Of a stretch of DNA of 64,000 nt, positions 12,086 through 22,014 are shown piece by piece (the first letter of the stretch is position 1; each line of letters starts with the position of its first letter). The translations under genes were made by a program, and so were the position numbers. The DNA is from Primulina eburnea (lineage: Eukaryota; Streptophyta; Magnoliopsida; Lamiales; Gesneriaceae). Below the pieces are notes generated by a model. It searched no databases and was not told the origin of the DNA. It saw only the letters and a list, made by a program, of their open reading frames with translations. Location of the stretch: the NCBI RefSeq assembly GCF_022965805.1, contig NC_133101.1, positions 22,964,868-23,028,867 on the forward strand, written 5' to 3'.

Positions 12086-14276
12086 TTATTTTGTAAAAGT
12101 CAATTTATCTTTTGATGCAGAAAATAATGATAGACAAAGAATCAAAGTACTCATAAAAATTACTAAACAAGTTAAATATTGACGTACTTGTGACAACCTC
12201 TTCACAATCTTATAAAAGTTGAATTCATCTTCTGTTGGCTCTTTGTATAAGTTAATTTCTTCACCTCTAAGCCAATCACTAGTACACACTAGTGCCTCCA
12301 CCATTTTGGGATGCAACGATGCCCTAAATGGATCCACAACCCTCCTCCCAAGGATAAAAGCATTCTCGCTAGCAACAGTAGATAAATGGATTGAAAAAAT
12401 ATCCTTGGCAATATTAGAAAAGATTGGAAATGCTGTTGTATTACCTTTCCACCACTCCAAAATATCGAAGCTTGAGCTCCATTTCACAAAAGGATCCGAT
12501 AAGTACTTGTCCACTTCGTTGCTTATTTCTGTTTGCTTTTGAGTTTTTCTTATTTGAGCCATTTTCAGATGATAGTTCAATTTAACAGGTTCATTCTTAT
12601 ACATTTCCATCAAATATTTGTCTACATCACCATCATCAATCCTGTTAATATGATCTAAAGGAGAATTACCTTTGTATGCATTATACAACTCCGTTAGACA
12701 ATTCTTTAAGCCATCGACAAAGGATTGTATTTTAGTAGCATCCAATTTCATATCTCCCAAATGGATCCAAATCATTTGAAGTTTATAACGAGGATCTAGA
12801 ATGTGACCTAGGAAAACAAGCTTGTTCACCTTCTCAAGATCTCCCGAATACTTCTTGAACTTACTCTCCATTCTCTTAGCAACTTCTTGCAATGAAGGAT
12901 CTGTAGTGTCGAGTAATGTCTCATCAATGATTGTCCTCATTGCAACTATTTCCTCCCAAATCAAGGGTGATGTAGTTTTCTTGGTATCACTAAGTTGCAA
13001 TGTAGTATCATGAAAACTCTTGAGAAAATTCACAAAGACACCTCCTCCCCATCTTTTTTCGTAGGAGGTCCCACTCTTTTTTTTTCTTTGAACCTTCTAC
13101 CTCTTCAAAGTATTCAACAAAATGTGCATTCTCTGTCATCCTATCAAAAATTTTTTTAAACTTGTATGCAACAGAAAGCATTGTATAAGTGGAATTTCAC
13201 CTAGTAGGCACATCCATTGGAAGTTTCGACATTTTATCCATCTTCAATAGGATAGCACACTCCCTAAATTGGCCCAACCGTGCCCCGAAAGAGTGAATAT
13301 ACTTCACACAGTTTCTAATGGACTCAACTGACTCATTAAGAAACTTCAACCCACTCTTGACAATCAAATTTATAATATGACAACAACATCTCAAATGCAA
13401 GTACTTACCATCAAATAATAGAGTGCCCATTTCTTTTAGCCTCTTTCTCATGTACTCTACCGCTTTATCGTTCGTGCTAGCATTATCAACTGTTATAGTG
13501 AAAACTTTATCTATCTCCTAGACTCTTAAAAATGTTTCTAAAACTTTGCCAATGTCATCTCCTTTGTGAGAGGTGATCTTGGTAAAATTTATTATTTGCT
13601 TATGCAACTTCCAATCATTATCCAAGAAATGAGCAGCAATTATCATATAGTTGATATTCTGAACCGAGGTCCAAGTATCAGTAGTTATACTTACCATTTG
13701 ATCACCAATTACACTATTTATCTTAGCCATCTCCGCTGAATATAAATTCCATACAAGAGCTGCCATTTTATTTCGGTTGGGAATCTTGAATTGAGGTTGA
13801 GCTTCCTTCATCATCTCTACAAACCCCGCCCCTTCCACAACCATAAACGTCATTTCATCTTTAACAACAAATGTGATAACCTTATCTTCAAGTTTTTTTG
13901 GCTAAAGATGTGCGGTGTCAAAACATTATTCATGGACGACTGTGTTAAGATCGGTTGAGAAGAACCTGACTTCACCGCATTATGAGGATTCTTTTGCATT
14001 TCTTCACGTGCCCATCAATGCCATTATTCCCATGTGTTTTGCTATGGGCAGGAACTTCAATTTTTCAATAATTGCAAACGGCAACAACAACAATGATCTC
14101 ATTTTTGTCATTTTTCCTTATAATTTTCTTGGCGTGTGACCACACATCCGCTTTTTTTTGTTTGTTTTGGCTCCAATATCTACTACTTCCTCATGAATGA
14201 TTGGTTTTTTGGATGGAGATAGTGTTTGAGGTTGAGTGGTGGAAGAAACACTGCCACTTTCACTTGATTCATCCAT
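12086..14276 (-). pseudogene. hAT 1 transposase (BED / RICESLEEPER-like), disrupted
   Basis: Reading the minus strand from an ATG at 14276: an N-terminal zone with a degraded BED-type zinc finger (V-W-S-H-A-K-K, then C-N-Y-C, about 14150-13980), a catalytic-core region (13853-13518) with D-T-W-T-S and I-I-A-A-H-F motifs typical of RICESLEEPER proteins, a section at 13517-13197 containing R-C-C-C-H-I-I-N-L, and the C-terminal hAT dimerisation region (13033-12190) with F-D-I-L-E-W-W-K and S-T-V-A-S-E-N-A-F. Lesions seen: a TAA in the zinc-finger zone, a TAG at 13518-13520, another stop at about 13197, and a frameshift near 13060. The largest intact piece (315 codons) covers the dimerisation domain. 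Not functional as it stands. Confidence 0.85.
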
Positions 14277-14931
14277 GTGCACCTAATTAATAACAAATGA
14301 CAAATATTAGTAATCATAGTACATTATATTACAATAATAAGAAATATAATTACCAAATAATATTAATCTCAATGAACAATCATGGTGTCACTTAGATTTG
14401 CTTGGAATTCCTTGCATCTATCCAATGAACACAAACAAGATTTCAACGAAAATGTCAATACATAGAGCTAGTATTTACTTTATGAGTTATTAAATGTCAA
14501 TAAACAAACAAACTTTGATCAATCTACAAGTAAAATAAATAACTATTATCTTGATTCTTTCACACTGAATTTACTCATACTGCATTTATTGTGTGCTTAT
14601 CAGGCGCTTGCTTCATGGTTAAGGCATACACATCATCAAATGGATGTACCCCTAGCTAGTATCAAGGCAAAAAGCTGAGACTCACCTTAAGTCAGGCACA
14701 CTTCTTATGAGCATATAATAACTTTTAAAATTCATGTTACATTTAAAATGCTTCAAGATCCGTCTCTAATTTATTTATTTTTCCAACTTCCAAAAGTTGA
14801 AGATCATCAAAATCAGAAAAATGACCAGAAAAAGAATCCAAGCAGAGAAGGAGTCTATTTGATTCTAACTAACCATTCATAATAAAATAGAATATCACAA
14901 TCTCATCTTCCTCGAGACCTTCATTCTAATT
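14277..14931. other. 5' non-coding part of hAT 1 (up to the nested element)
   Basis: Upstream leader or intron DNA of the hAT 1 transposase on the minus strand. No other gene recognised. It continues after the nested element at 15850. Confidence 0.5.
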
Positions 14932-14989
14932 CAGAGACGGATCTACGCTAGGGTTATACTGGGCTGTAGCCCAGCCCATTTTTTTTTAT

Positions 14990-15186
14990 TTAGCGACGGT
15001 TTTAGCGACGGTTTTTGAAAACCGTCGCTACTTTTGCGACGGTTTTAGTAAACCCGTCGCCGATGTGGATAGGCGACAAATTTATCAAACACCGTCGCAA
15101 ATATTAGCGACGGTTATTTCTAAAACCGTCGCTAAAGTATTAAAAAATAAAAAAAGGTGGATCGGCGGTTTTAATTAGCGACGGTT
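14990..15186. repeat. Array of TAGCGACGGTTTT repeats in direct and inverted orientation
   Basis: At least seven copies of AGCGACGGTTTT or its complement AAAACCGTCGCTA occur within about 200 bp, several forming inverted pairs. They sit just inside the left end of hAT 3, the usual location of subterminal transposase-binding repeats in hAT elements. The core GCGACGG is CpG-rich. Confidence 0.85.
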
Positions 15187-15192
15187 TATTCA

Positions 15193-15760
15193 ATGGAACA
15201 TCATTACCACTTTGATGTTTTTAATGCAGCAATAAATTTCATTTTGATGGAGTTAAATACTCGGTTCAATGAGTCATCGGTGAAACTTCTTTCTCTTAGT
15301 ATAGTTTTAGATCCTAAAAATTCATTTGACTCATTTAACAGTGATGATATTTGCGAGCTTGCGAAGAAGTTTTATTCTGGAGATTTCACAGATCAAGAAA
15401 TTGTTGTTTTGAAGTATGCATTGATACATTTATAAACTCGATGTGATGCAGAATTTAAAGGTTTCTACACTTGTTGAGTTGTGTCAGCAATTGACCGAGA
15501 GTGGACGGTCAAGTGTTTATGTTATGTTGACTAGATTGATTCATCTTGTTTTGACATTATCTGTGTCTACTGCCACTATTGAACGGGCTTTTTCAGCAAT
15601 GAAGCATGTGAAGACGGCACTTCGCAATAAAATGGAGGATGACTTTCTTGCCGATTGTTTGACACTCTATGTTGAACGAGATTTAGCTAAACATATTGAT
15701 GTAAATTCTATTATTGATGAATTTTATGTTTTAAAATCCCGTAAGGCACAACTTCGTTGA
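15193..15760 (+). pseudogene. hAT transposase C-terminal fragment (dimerisation domain)
   Basis: Two adjacent frames, 15193-15435 and 15443-15760, are separated by a stop and a frame change. The first encodes L-S-I-V-L-D-P and similar residues of the region before the dimerisation domain; the second contains L-T-L-S-V-S-T-A-T-I-E-R-A-F-S-A-M-K, the conserved core of the hAT C-terminal dimerisation domain in TTF-type/zinc-finger MYM-like plant transposases. The catalytic part is absent, so it cannot transpose by itself. Confidence 0.85.
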
Positions 15761-15849
15761 ACGATATAATGTACTTTTTTTTTAATAATATATAATTTAT
15801 CATATTGAGTTCAAGCCCACCCCAACTCTTATTCCTGGATCCGTCCCTG

Positions 15850-16538
15850 TTCTAATTCGAATTACTTCTTTCGCATTTAGCAGTAGATCAAAGCTGCAAA
15901 TCGCTTCTTACCTGTTAAATGATTATTAATACATACCTAAGTTAAAACCCCGAGTGAGAAGCCAACAACCGTTACCATAAATCTGAAAACAAATACTTGC
16001 TTCAAACTATATTATCCTAAAAAAGTGAACACCCTTCTTTCTCAGATAACTCCCATAACACAGAAAACCAGCCAACAAAAGCGATTAACAAATCATTACG
16101 GATCAAGATGCAACCTTGAATCTCAATCACCACGAAAAATGTAAAAAAAAAATCTAAAATGCATACCCATACGCACGAGACTTACGATATCTGGATTCTA
16201 GCAAGGGCTCGGATTCTAAATCTCCGCGGAGATAGGTGGATAAAAAAAAATCTTTCAATCTTATCTTTATCCGGGCCTCAGCTGAGCGCGAGACTGCGAG
16301 AGAGAACCCTAGGCAAATGAGAAATCGGAAACTGAAATGAAAATGTTAATTATAATTATATTTATAATTAAAAATAATATAAAATTTAATAATATTTTTT
16401 CGGGTCGGGATGAGAATCCCGTCGGGAGGAGATTATATACCATACCCTTCTCCAGAAATAAATAGGGACGGGAAAAATCCCGAACCTGCGGGTCGGGAAA
16501 TAAGCGGGTCGAGAATTTCGAGTTTTTTGCCAGCACTA
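15850..16538. other. 5' non-coding part and right end of hAT 1
   Basis: Continuation of hAT 1 after the nested element, ending in GC-rich subterminal repeats (16398-16510). Minus-strand open frames over these repeats are GC-repeat artefacts. Confidence 0.6.
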
Positions 16539-16555
16539 AGCAGAAGTACATCCAT

Positions 16556-16720
16556 ATGGATTGTAAAAGTTTCATTCTCCGGTGCCCAATTTCCTCCTTT
16601 TTGCTTGGTGATTTTATTTTTGAGACAGAATTCATGGGTGATCATTGGTCCGATGCTTCGGGTGAACCTCCTATCTTTGACTTGAATTCTTTCCCGACGT
16701 GGCATGAACTTTCTCAATAG
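16556..16720 (+). other. Possible short coding fragment of unknown origin at the hAT 1 insertion site
   Basis: Directly right of hAT 1 the plus strand has a clean open frame of 54 codons beginning M-D-C-K-S and ending H-E-L-S-Q-stop, with a plausible acidic, proline-containing composition. The complementary strand is also open here (start 16717), with a basic peptide running to the hAT border, so the coding strand cannot be decided. It may be an exon remnant interrupted by hAT 1. I do not recognise either product. Confidence 0.25.
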
Positions 16721-17878
16721 ATTCCTATCTTCCTATTGATCTTGATTAGTTTATTTTTCAAGTGAAAAAACTTAAAATAAGTTTTTGGATAATTTTTTGT
16801 AATACTCTTTTTTAAAAACATTATTAAATTTTTTTTTATCGAAGTATATTTTTTAAAAACAATTAACATGTGTTTTGATGATATGATAAAAATCTTATCA
16901 AATATCTAATTATATTTTATAGATATTACATAATATTACATGGATATGCACAAAATTCAATATCACAAAATTCAATATTAACTAGGATTATTCGTTTATA
17001 AATAAAGGACTCCTAACCTTTATTAATGTATGCATTTGGTATGTCTTTAATATGCAATAATTTATGCTAGTCATGTAATTTTTCTCTCAAATACTATATT
17101 GTTTTGAGAGTCTGAATGCTTGTGTTCGGGCGGAGTCATCTCACATGTTTTATTTGATACATAGTTATATTTTGGGGTGGTTCAGTTCGCTTCCATTGAA
17201 GAATTCAGTTCCTGATTATCGGTTTGAGGTAAGTTACTTGGTGTATTTTTTTGATCGCATCAATAACATGTCCGTTGGAACGGAATTAATTCCCATGGTT
17301 ATATTATCTGTTGTACAAGAAATTTATGAGAGTTCTACTTCTGCGGTATTTGTATAATATGATCAGCTGATCATCTCATTGTAGAATAAAAAAGTATTGT
17401 TGCCCAACATTTTTTGTTTAAAAGTGAGATGACCCGCCAATCATTTTATACAAAACAAAAACTGGGAGTAGAAGGTTGGCCAGCACGATGGCTGTTGGTC
17501 TCTACAACAGTTTGGCGTGCAAGCTAACGCCCCACCATCATTGCCCACCTCAAATATCTATGTTCTATTGTCTCATCGTACTCACACTTTACTTTTTAAA
17601 AGTGTCTGATATGGTAGTAACAAGCATGCTGAGTGACACTTGTGAGCCTTTTGAGAACAATATCTCAAAAGTTGCCTCCTTCGTTGTGTTCACCGGTGAT
17701 TATCCTTCCATCCTCCACTTTGTTGCCATGAACTTGTTAGAATAAGTTTCCAACGAGCTAAATCGTGGGTTAATCTTTATTGAATCTTATGTAAAAATAA
17801 TCTTTATATGAATAATATGTACAGTTTTATCCAATTATAAAATTTACTTTATTCGTATACACATGCAAGCTGCATACA
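16721..17878. other. Intergenic DNA, no gene recognised
   Basis: Open frames at 17145-17357 and 17476-17745 are not especially AT-rich but match nothing I know and show no start context or domain. No RNA gene or transposon end recognised. Confidence 0.45.
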
Positions 17879-20406
17879 TAGTTGTCAATCGCGCGTAGCG
17901 CCCTGTAGCGCAGAGGTTGCCCATGGCTATAGTGCATAGCGAAGCGCGTAGCGAGGGCTATTTGAAAGTAAAGCGCCACAAGTATATAAATATATAATAT
18001 ATATCATATACTAATATCAATTTAATCCTTCATTGTTAAATAACAAAATATAATAAGTTCAAAGCATATAAAACCTCAATTCTAAAACTAGGAAAATATA
18101 ATTTAAAATTCATCTTCATCTTCTTCATCAAGATCGAGACCAACTTCTTCATTTGAAATTGCATAACGTTCGGCCTCATTCTCTTCTTCGCTTTCTTCAT
18201 CAAAGTCAAATTCATCATCATCTATAAAATTAAGTGTGGAAGATGTTTCTATTGGCCTTTTTCTCTAGACTTAGATGTGGCCGCCTTCGAGCTTCCTGTA
18301 GATGTAGGGGTCGCCTTCGAGGCCCCTTTGGATTTCCTCAATGTATAAGGAGCTTCATCTACTCCAACAACATTCGCAACATCTTGCCAAGTCAAATCAT
18401 CACCATCATGAACAAAGTCAGGCTCATCATCCTCCAGTATCCCTAGCAGCCATTCATTGCCATCATCCACTTCATTCAATATGATAGGATAGATGGTATC
18501 ACAACTATCGTATCTACGCCTCAGAACTCTGTTGTATTTGATGAACACCAAATCATTCAATCGTTTTTGCTCCAATCTATTCCTTTTCTTGGAATGAAGC
18601 TGCATTTATTTATATATGTTTATCAAGGCACGTGGCACGAGAACAAATTCTTAAAACTTCACAGTAATAGAAAATAAAAATTGTAGTATTATAAAAACTT
18701 ACATGTTCAAACACACTCCAATTACGCTCGCAACCAGAGGAGCTACAAGTGAGACTGAGTATCTTTTGGGAAAGTTTTTACAACTTTGGTTTCGAAGCTC
18801 CATATGAGTTCCACCATGCACCTAATTAATAACAATAGTTATATTTACATTTCTCATTGAATTTATTTCAAAAAAATGAGGAAAAACTTGATTTTCATAC
18901 CTGGTGATACAACCTTTCTCATTTTGATTGCAACTTCTTTCCCAAAAAGACCTTCGGCTTGTTTGTATTTTAACAATTCTGTATGTATTTTTCTCTCCGT
19001 CTCAGCATCAAAAGTCAACCTACTGATTGCATTGTACAACCCCGTAACTACTTCCTCATCTTGTTCTATCTCAGAATTTGAGTAAAAGAACTAAGGGTTC
19101 AAGAAATAACCCGCTGCATGCAAATCTTGATGGAGTTGCAACTGCCACCTATTGTCGATTATCTCAAAAATCTCTTTGTACCTATCTTCGTTATTACCAA
19201 AGGCTTTTGCTATTTTCTCCTTAGCCCTATCCATTGCCTCATATATATAACCCATGGCAGGCTTCTTCTCCCAATCCACAGTACCTCCAATAATGGGTCA
19301 CCAACTTTCATAGCATAAATGATAGAATTCAAAACGAAGGCATCAAATAATTTTCTGTGCTTGCTTACCATTCTGTTCCTTCACAAATTTGCTTTTACTC
19401 CAATTTTCTGAAGTAAACATCTTTCTCAAATGTTGCTTATGCTGCTGAAAGCTTCTCATAGTCAAGAAAGCGGTGGCAAAATATAGTTCGGTTGGCCAAT
19501 GAACTCATAGTCAAGAAAGCTTCTCTTTGGCCAGTGAACTCTCTCATCATGTTCAACAACATAGTTCGGTTGTAAATATATCCATTAACATTAATTGCCC
19601 GCTCAAGTGCCCTCTTCAAATCTGGCATTTTGAATATGTCCTCAAACATCAAATCCAAACAATGTGCTGCACACGGGGCCCAATACAAGTTTGGATATTT
19701 ATCCATCAACTTCTTTCCTGTGAAGAACAAGAGAATAAAATGATAGTTAATGGAAGTGAAACTAATCAACGAAAGTTAAAAGACGTTGTAGCTTAGTATA
19801 TTAGATTTTCTAACCTGCATAAATATTATTTGATGCACTGTCGGTGACCACTTGAACAATATTATTCACCCCAACTTTTTGCACAAACTTGTCAAGCAAC
19901 TCAAACATCTTCTCACCCGTGTGAGAGTAGCTAGATGCATCAACTGATTCAATAAACATGCTGTCTTTTGGGGTATTCACCAAGAAATTGATAAGTGATC
20001 TCCCCTTTCTATCTCTCCACCCATTAGCCATCAAATTACAACCATTCTTCGCCATCTTCTCTTCATTTTGTTTCAAAATCAGCTTTGTATGGTTGATCTC
20101 CTCCTTTAAAAGTGGTTCTCTCACCTCATGGTAACTAGGTGGTTTCATCCCAGGACCATATTGTCCAATTGCTTCGATCATTGACTTCAAGCTGTCATAT
20201 TTGACCGCATTGAATGCGATCCCTGCATCATACATCAACCTTGCAAATTTTTGAACTGCATTAGACCTCAACTTTTTCTGAACTTCATTAAATTGGGGTG
20301 CTTTACCACCTTGATTCTTTGCGTCTATCTTAAAGAAAGCATTTATAGGACCCAATGACCGTGGTTTTTTGGGCATTACCATTGACGAGTTGCCCGAGGA
20401 AGAAAT
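17879..20406 (-). mobile_element. hAT transposon 2, truncated by Ty3-C
   Basis: The left end TAGTTGTCAATCGCGCG at 17879 is followed by GTAGCGC/GCGCGTAGCG subterminal repeats (17891-17960), typical of DUF659-type plant hAT elements. The minus-strand transposase gene runs from the Ty3-C insertion point to about 18249. The other end was lost, since beyond Ty3-C the sequence belongs to a different retrotransposon. No target duplication can therefore be checked. Confidence 0.75.
18249..20406 (-). pseudogene. hAT 2 transposase (DUF659 / dimerisation type), 5' truncated
   Basis: Minus strand. The first remaining exon (20406-19815) encodes the DUF659 core, with N-G-W-x-D-x-K-G-R-S-L-I-N-F and V-V-T-D-S-A-S-N-N. 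A 97-bp GT/AG intron (19814-19718) joins it to an exon encoding W-A-P-C-A-A-H-C-L-D-L (from 19717), which ends early after a local duplication near 19440-19530. Further pieces: M-G-Y-I-Y-E-A-M-D-R-A (19279-19091), the dimerisation core S-L-T-C-S-S-S-G-C-E-R-N-W-S-V-F (about 18770-18720, one internal TAA just upstream), and the C-terminus from L-H-S-K-K-R-N-R-L-E-Q-K-R-L-N-D-L (18605) to the stop at 18249. The N-terminus was removed by Ty3-C, so the gene is dead. Confidence 0.85.
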
Positions 20407-21850
20407 TGTAGTGACCCGTTCCAGAATCACCTACTAATCAAGAACTAAGCATGCGATTAACTTAATTAAAAACAATCAGAAATAAAGGCGGAAAACTGTC
20501 ACCAAAAGATAGTTATACAACCCAATCGAAAATCCAGGACAACTCAACTAAAATGAAATATACGGTACAACCATATTGAATCAAAAAGATACCGAAGAAC
20601 TAAACCAACCAGCTACTCAACGTCCTCCTCCTGAGCTGTCCAACCTGAGGCCTGCCCCGTGGGAATGGGGTGTCCAAGATAAACAAAACCGAGGACATGA
20701 GCGATAAGAACGCCCAGTACAAAAGCATGAGTATACAAACCTATATGAAATGCACATGCTATGATATGAATATGATACCAGGGTAGTCAAGAAACAGGAG
20801 TCACAAAAGATCTCAATATGCTCAGTCTAGAGGCGCCAAGTGGATAGTGCCGCGCGGTACTCCTCTGGGTCACTGCCTCTACTACAAGATCAGACGTGGA
20901 CCTAAAATGTCCCGGATCACCGAAGCCCTCCGGACCCGTCGGCCACTGTGTACTCTCGGTGTCCATGCGTCCACAAGACAGGGCTGAGCGGCCCCACAAG
21001 ATATAGCTTATCTCGAAAGAGATACAGCTCAACAATAAAGGCTATCTCGAAAGAGATACGGCTCAAGATGAAATGCAACATGCATCATACAGCGTGACAT
21101 AATAGCATGCATCATATGACATATATCAATGCACCACATAATCATGCAACACATATAAGAATGTATACTCGACCAGGATATCTCGGATAGTACTTTCGTA
21201 CCTCTATCACTGCAATCCTAATCCACTGGAAAACCAGACAAACAGGTCTATTCCAAGCCTATTCATCAAGTGAAAACCATCACTAAAACTTATCTACCAG
21301 ACTTAACTAGATAATCCTGAAATAATAATGATACAATTCCAAACCTTCGTCCGTCGCTAGCCCGCTGATGCCGCTAGCTCCCAACTAGAGCACAGCTCCG
21401 CTACAAAGCCAGTAGCTCCCTGCTAGTGCCTGAACCTCGGGAAAGACTAGAAACCTCTCAGAAACGACTAAAACGCTCTGGAACGCTCTGAAATGGCGAG
21501 TAAGAAATGAAGCCTTGCGCCTCTATTTATAGCCAATGTTCGGACGATCCGATCCACTTCGGAAGCTCCGATCCGATACACTTCGGACGATCCGAACCCA
21601 CTTCGGACGATCCGAACCTTGCATGCGTTCTACGTGTCCAGCCACCTGTCTCGGACGATCCGAACCCTTGCTCGGACGATCCGAATTCTGCATGTCTGCC
21701 ACGGGTCCAGCCACCTGGCTCGGACGATCCGACATCTGGCTCGGACGATCCGAACCATGATCGGACGATCCGAACCAGGTTCGGTCCTTCCGATCCCACC
21801 GAAAATAATTAATCCAATAATTAACTCAAATTAGGAATCGGGATACTACA
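20407..21850 (-). repeat. Ty3-C 3' LTR (1,444 bp)
   Basis: Starts TGTAGTGACCC and ends GGGATACTACA on the plus strand; the coding-sense LTR therefore runs from 21850 to 20407. It is directly preceded (coding sense) by a polypurine tract and carries the TCGGACGATCCGA array in its first 320 bp. Confidence 0.92.
21539..21800. repeat. Array of the palindrome TCGGACGATCCGA in the Ty3-C U3
   Basis: Eight exact copies of TCGGACGATCCGA plus two diverged ones (around 21565 and 21780) lie within about 260 bp, 50-315 bp from the LTR start in coding sense. The unit is a near-perfect palindrome with three CpG sites. Spacers vary; some repeat as a longer unit with CCAGCCACCTG. This explains the several overlapping open frames on both strands here, which are repeat artefacts. 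Confidence 0.92.
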
Positions 21851-21863
21851 TTCTCCCCCCCTT
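21851..21863 (-). other. Ty3-C polypurine tract
   Basis: Plus-strand TTCTCCCCCCCTT directly abuts the 3' LTR; in coding sense this is AAGGGGGGGAGAA, the usual priming site for second-strand DNA synthesis. Confidence 0.85.
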
Positions 21864-22014
21864 AAAAAGATTTCGTCCTCGAAATCAGGTTTATAGGATG
21901 AACAAAAAGGAGTAACAACATTGTTATTATATCTCAATTGTTGTTGAACACAACTGATCTTTGGATTACAACGGAAAACACACACACACATCCATAGTAC
22001 AATTACAGTACAAC

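Larger units (their letters stand above)
14932..15849 (+). mobile_element. hAT transposon 3, internally deleted, nested in hAT 1
   Basis: A 918-bp element with terminal inverted repeats CAGAGACGGATC (left) and CAGGGACGGATC (right, reverse-complemented), flanked by a perfect 8-bp target duplication TTCTAATT at 14924-14931 and 15850-15857. The length of the duplication and the CAG.GACGG ends identify it as hAT. Only the C-terminal part of a transposase remains, and the 5' third is replaced by a GCGACGGTTTT repeat array, so it is a non-autonomous deletion derivative. Confidence 0.92.
10993..16538 (-). mobile_element. hAT transposon 1 (decayed, autonomous type)
   Basis: Both ends carry GC-rich subterminal repeats of the hAT kind: GGGATCGGGTAGGGACCC and GGGATCCCG units at 10993-11160, and CGGGTCGGGA, CCCGTCGGGA and GCGGGTCGGGA units at 16398-16510. 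The outermost bases (AGGGGTGGGA on the left; AGTGCTGGCA on the right after reverse-complementing) form weak terminal inverted repeats. The 7-mer AGCAGAA flanks both sides (10986-10992 and 16539-16545), consistent with an 8-bp target duplication with one mismatch. It holds a broken BED/hAT transposase on the minus strand and a second, younger hAT element nested at 14932-15849. Exact ends are uncertain by one or two bases. Confidence 0.7.

Noticed and set aside
12219..12542. 107-codon plus-strand frame
   Set aside because: Antisense shadow of the hAT 1 dimerisation domain, whose minus-strand translation matches the family.
17145..17745. Two open frames of 70 and 89 codons suggestive of a small gene
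   Set aside because: No recognisable domain, no start context, no splice-consistent extension; treated as chance frames.
20787..21035. 82-codon minus-strand frame in the Ty3-C LTR
   Set aside because: Lies inside the LTR and is not conserved as a protein; the inverted LTR copy carries it only partly.
21536..21800. Possible CRISPR array (regularly repeated short palindromic units)
   Set aside because: Spacers are irregular and themselves repetitive, the units are only 13 bp, and the locus is a plant retrotransposon LTR.
21507..21834. Five overlapping open frames on both strands with repeated arginine/serine/aspartate peptides
   Set aside because: They arise from the TCGGACGATCCGA repeat array in the Ty3-C LTR, which lacks stops in several frames.
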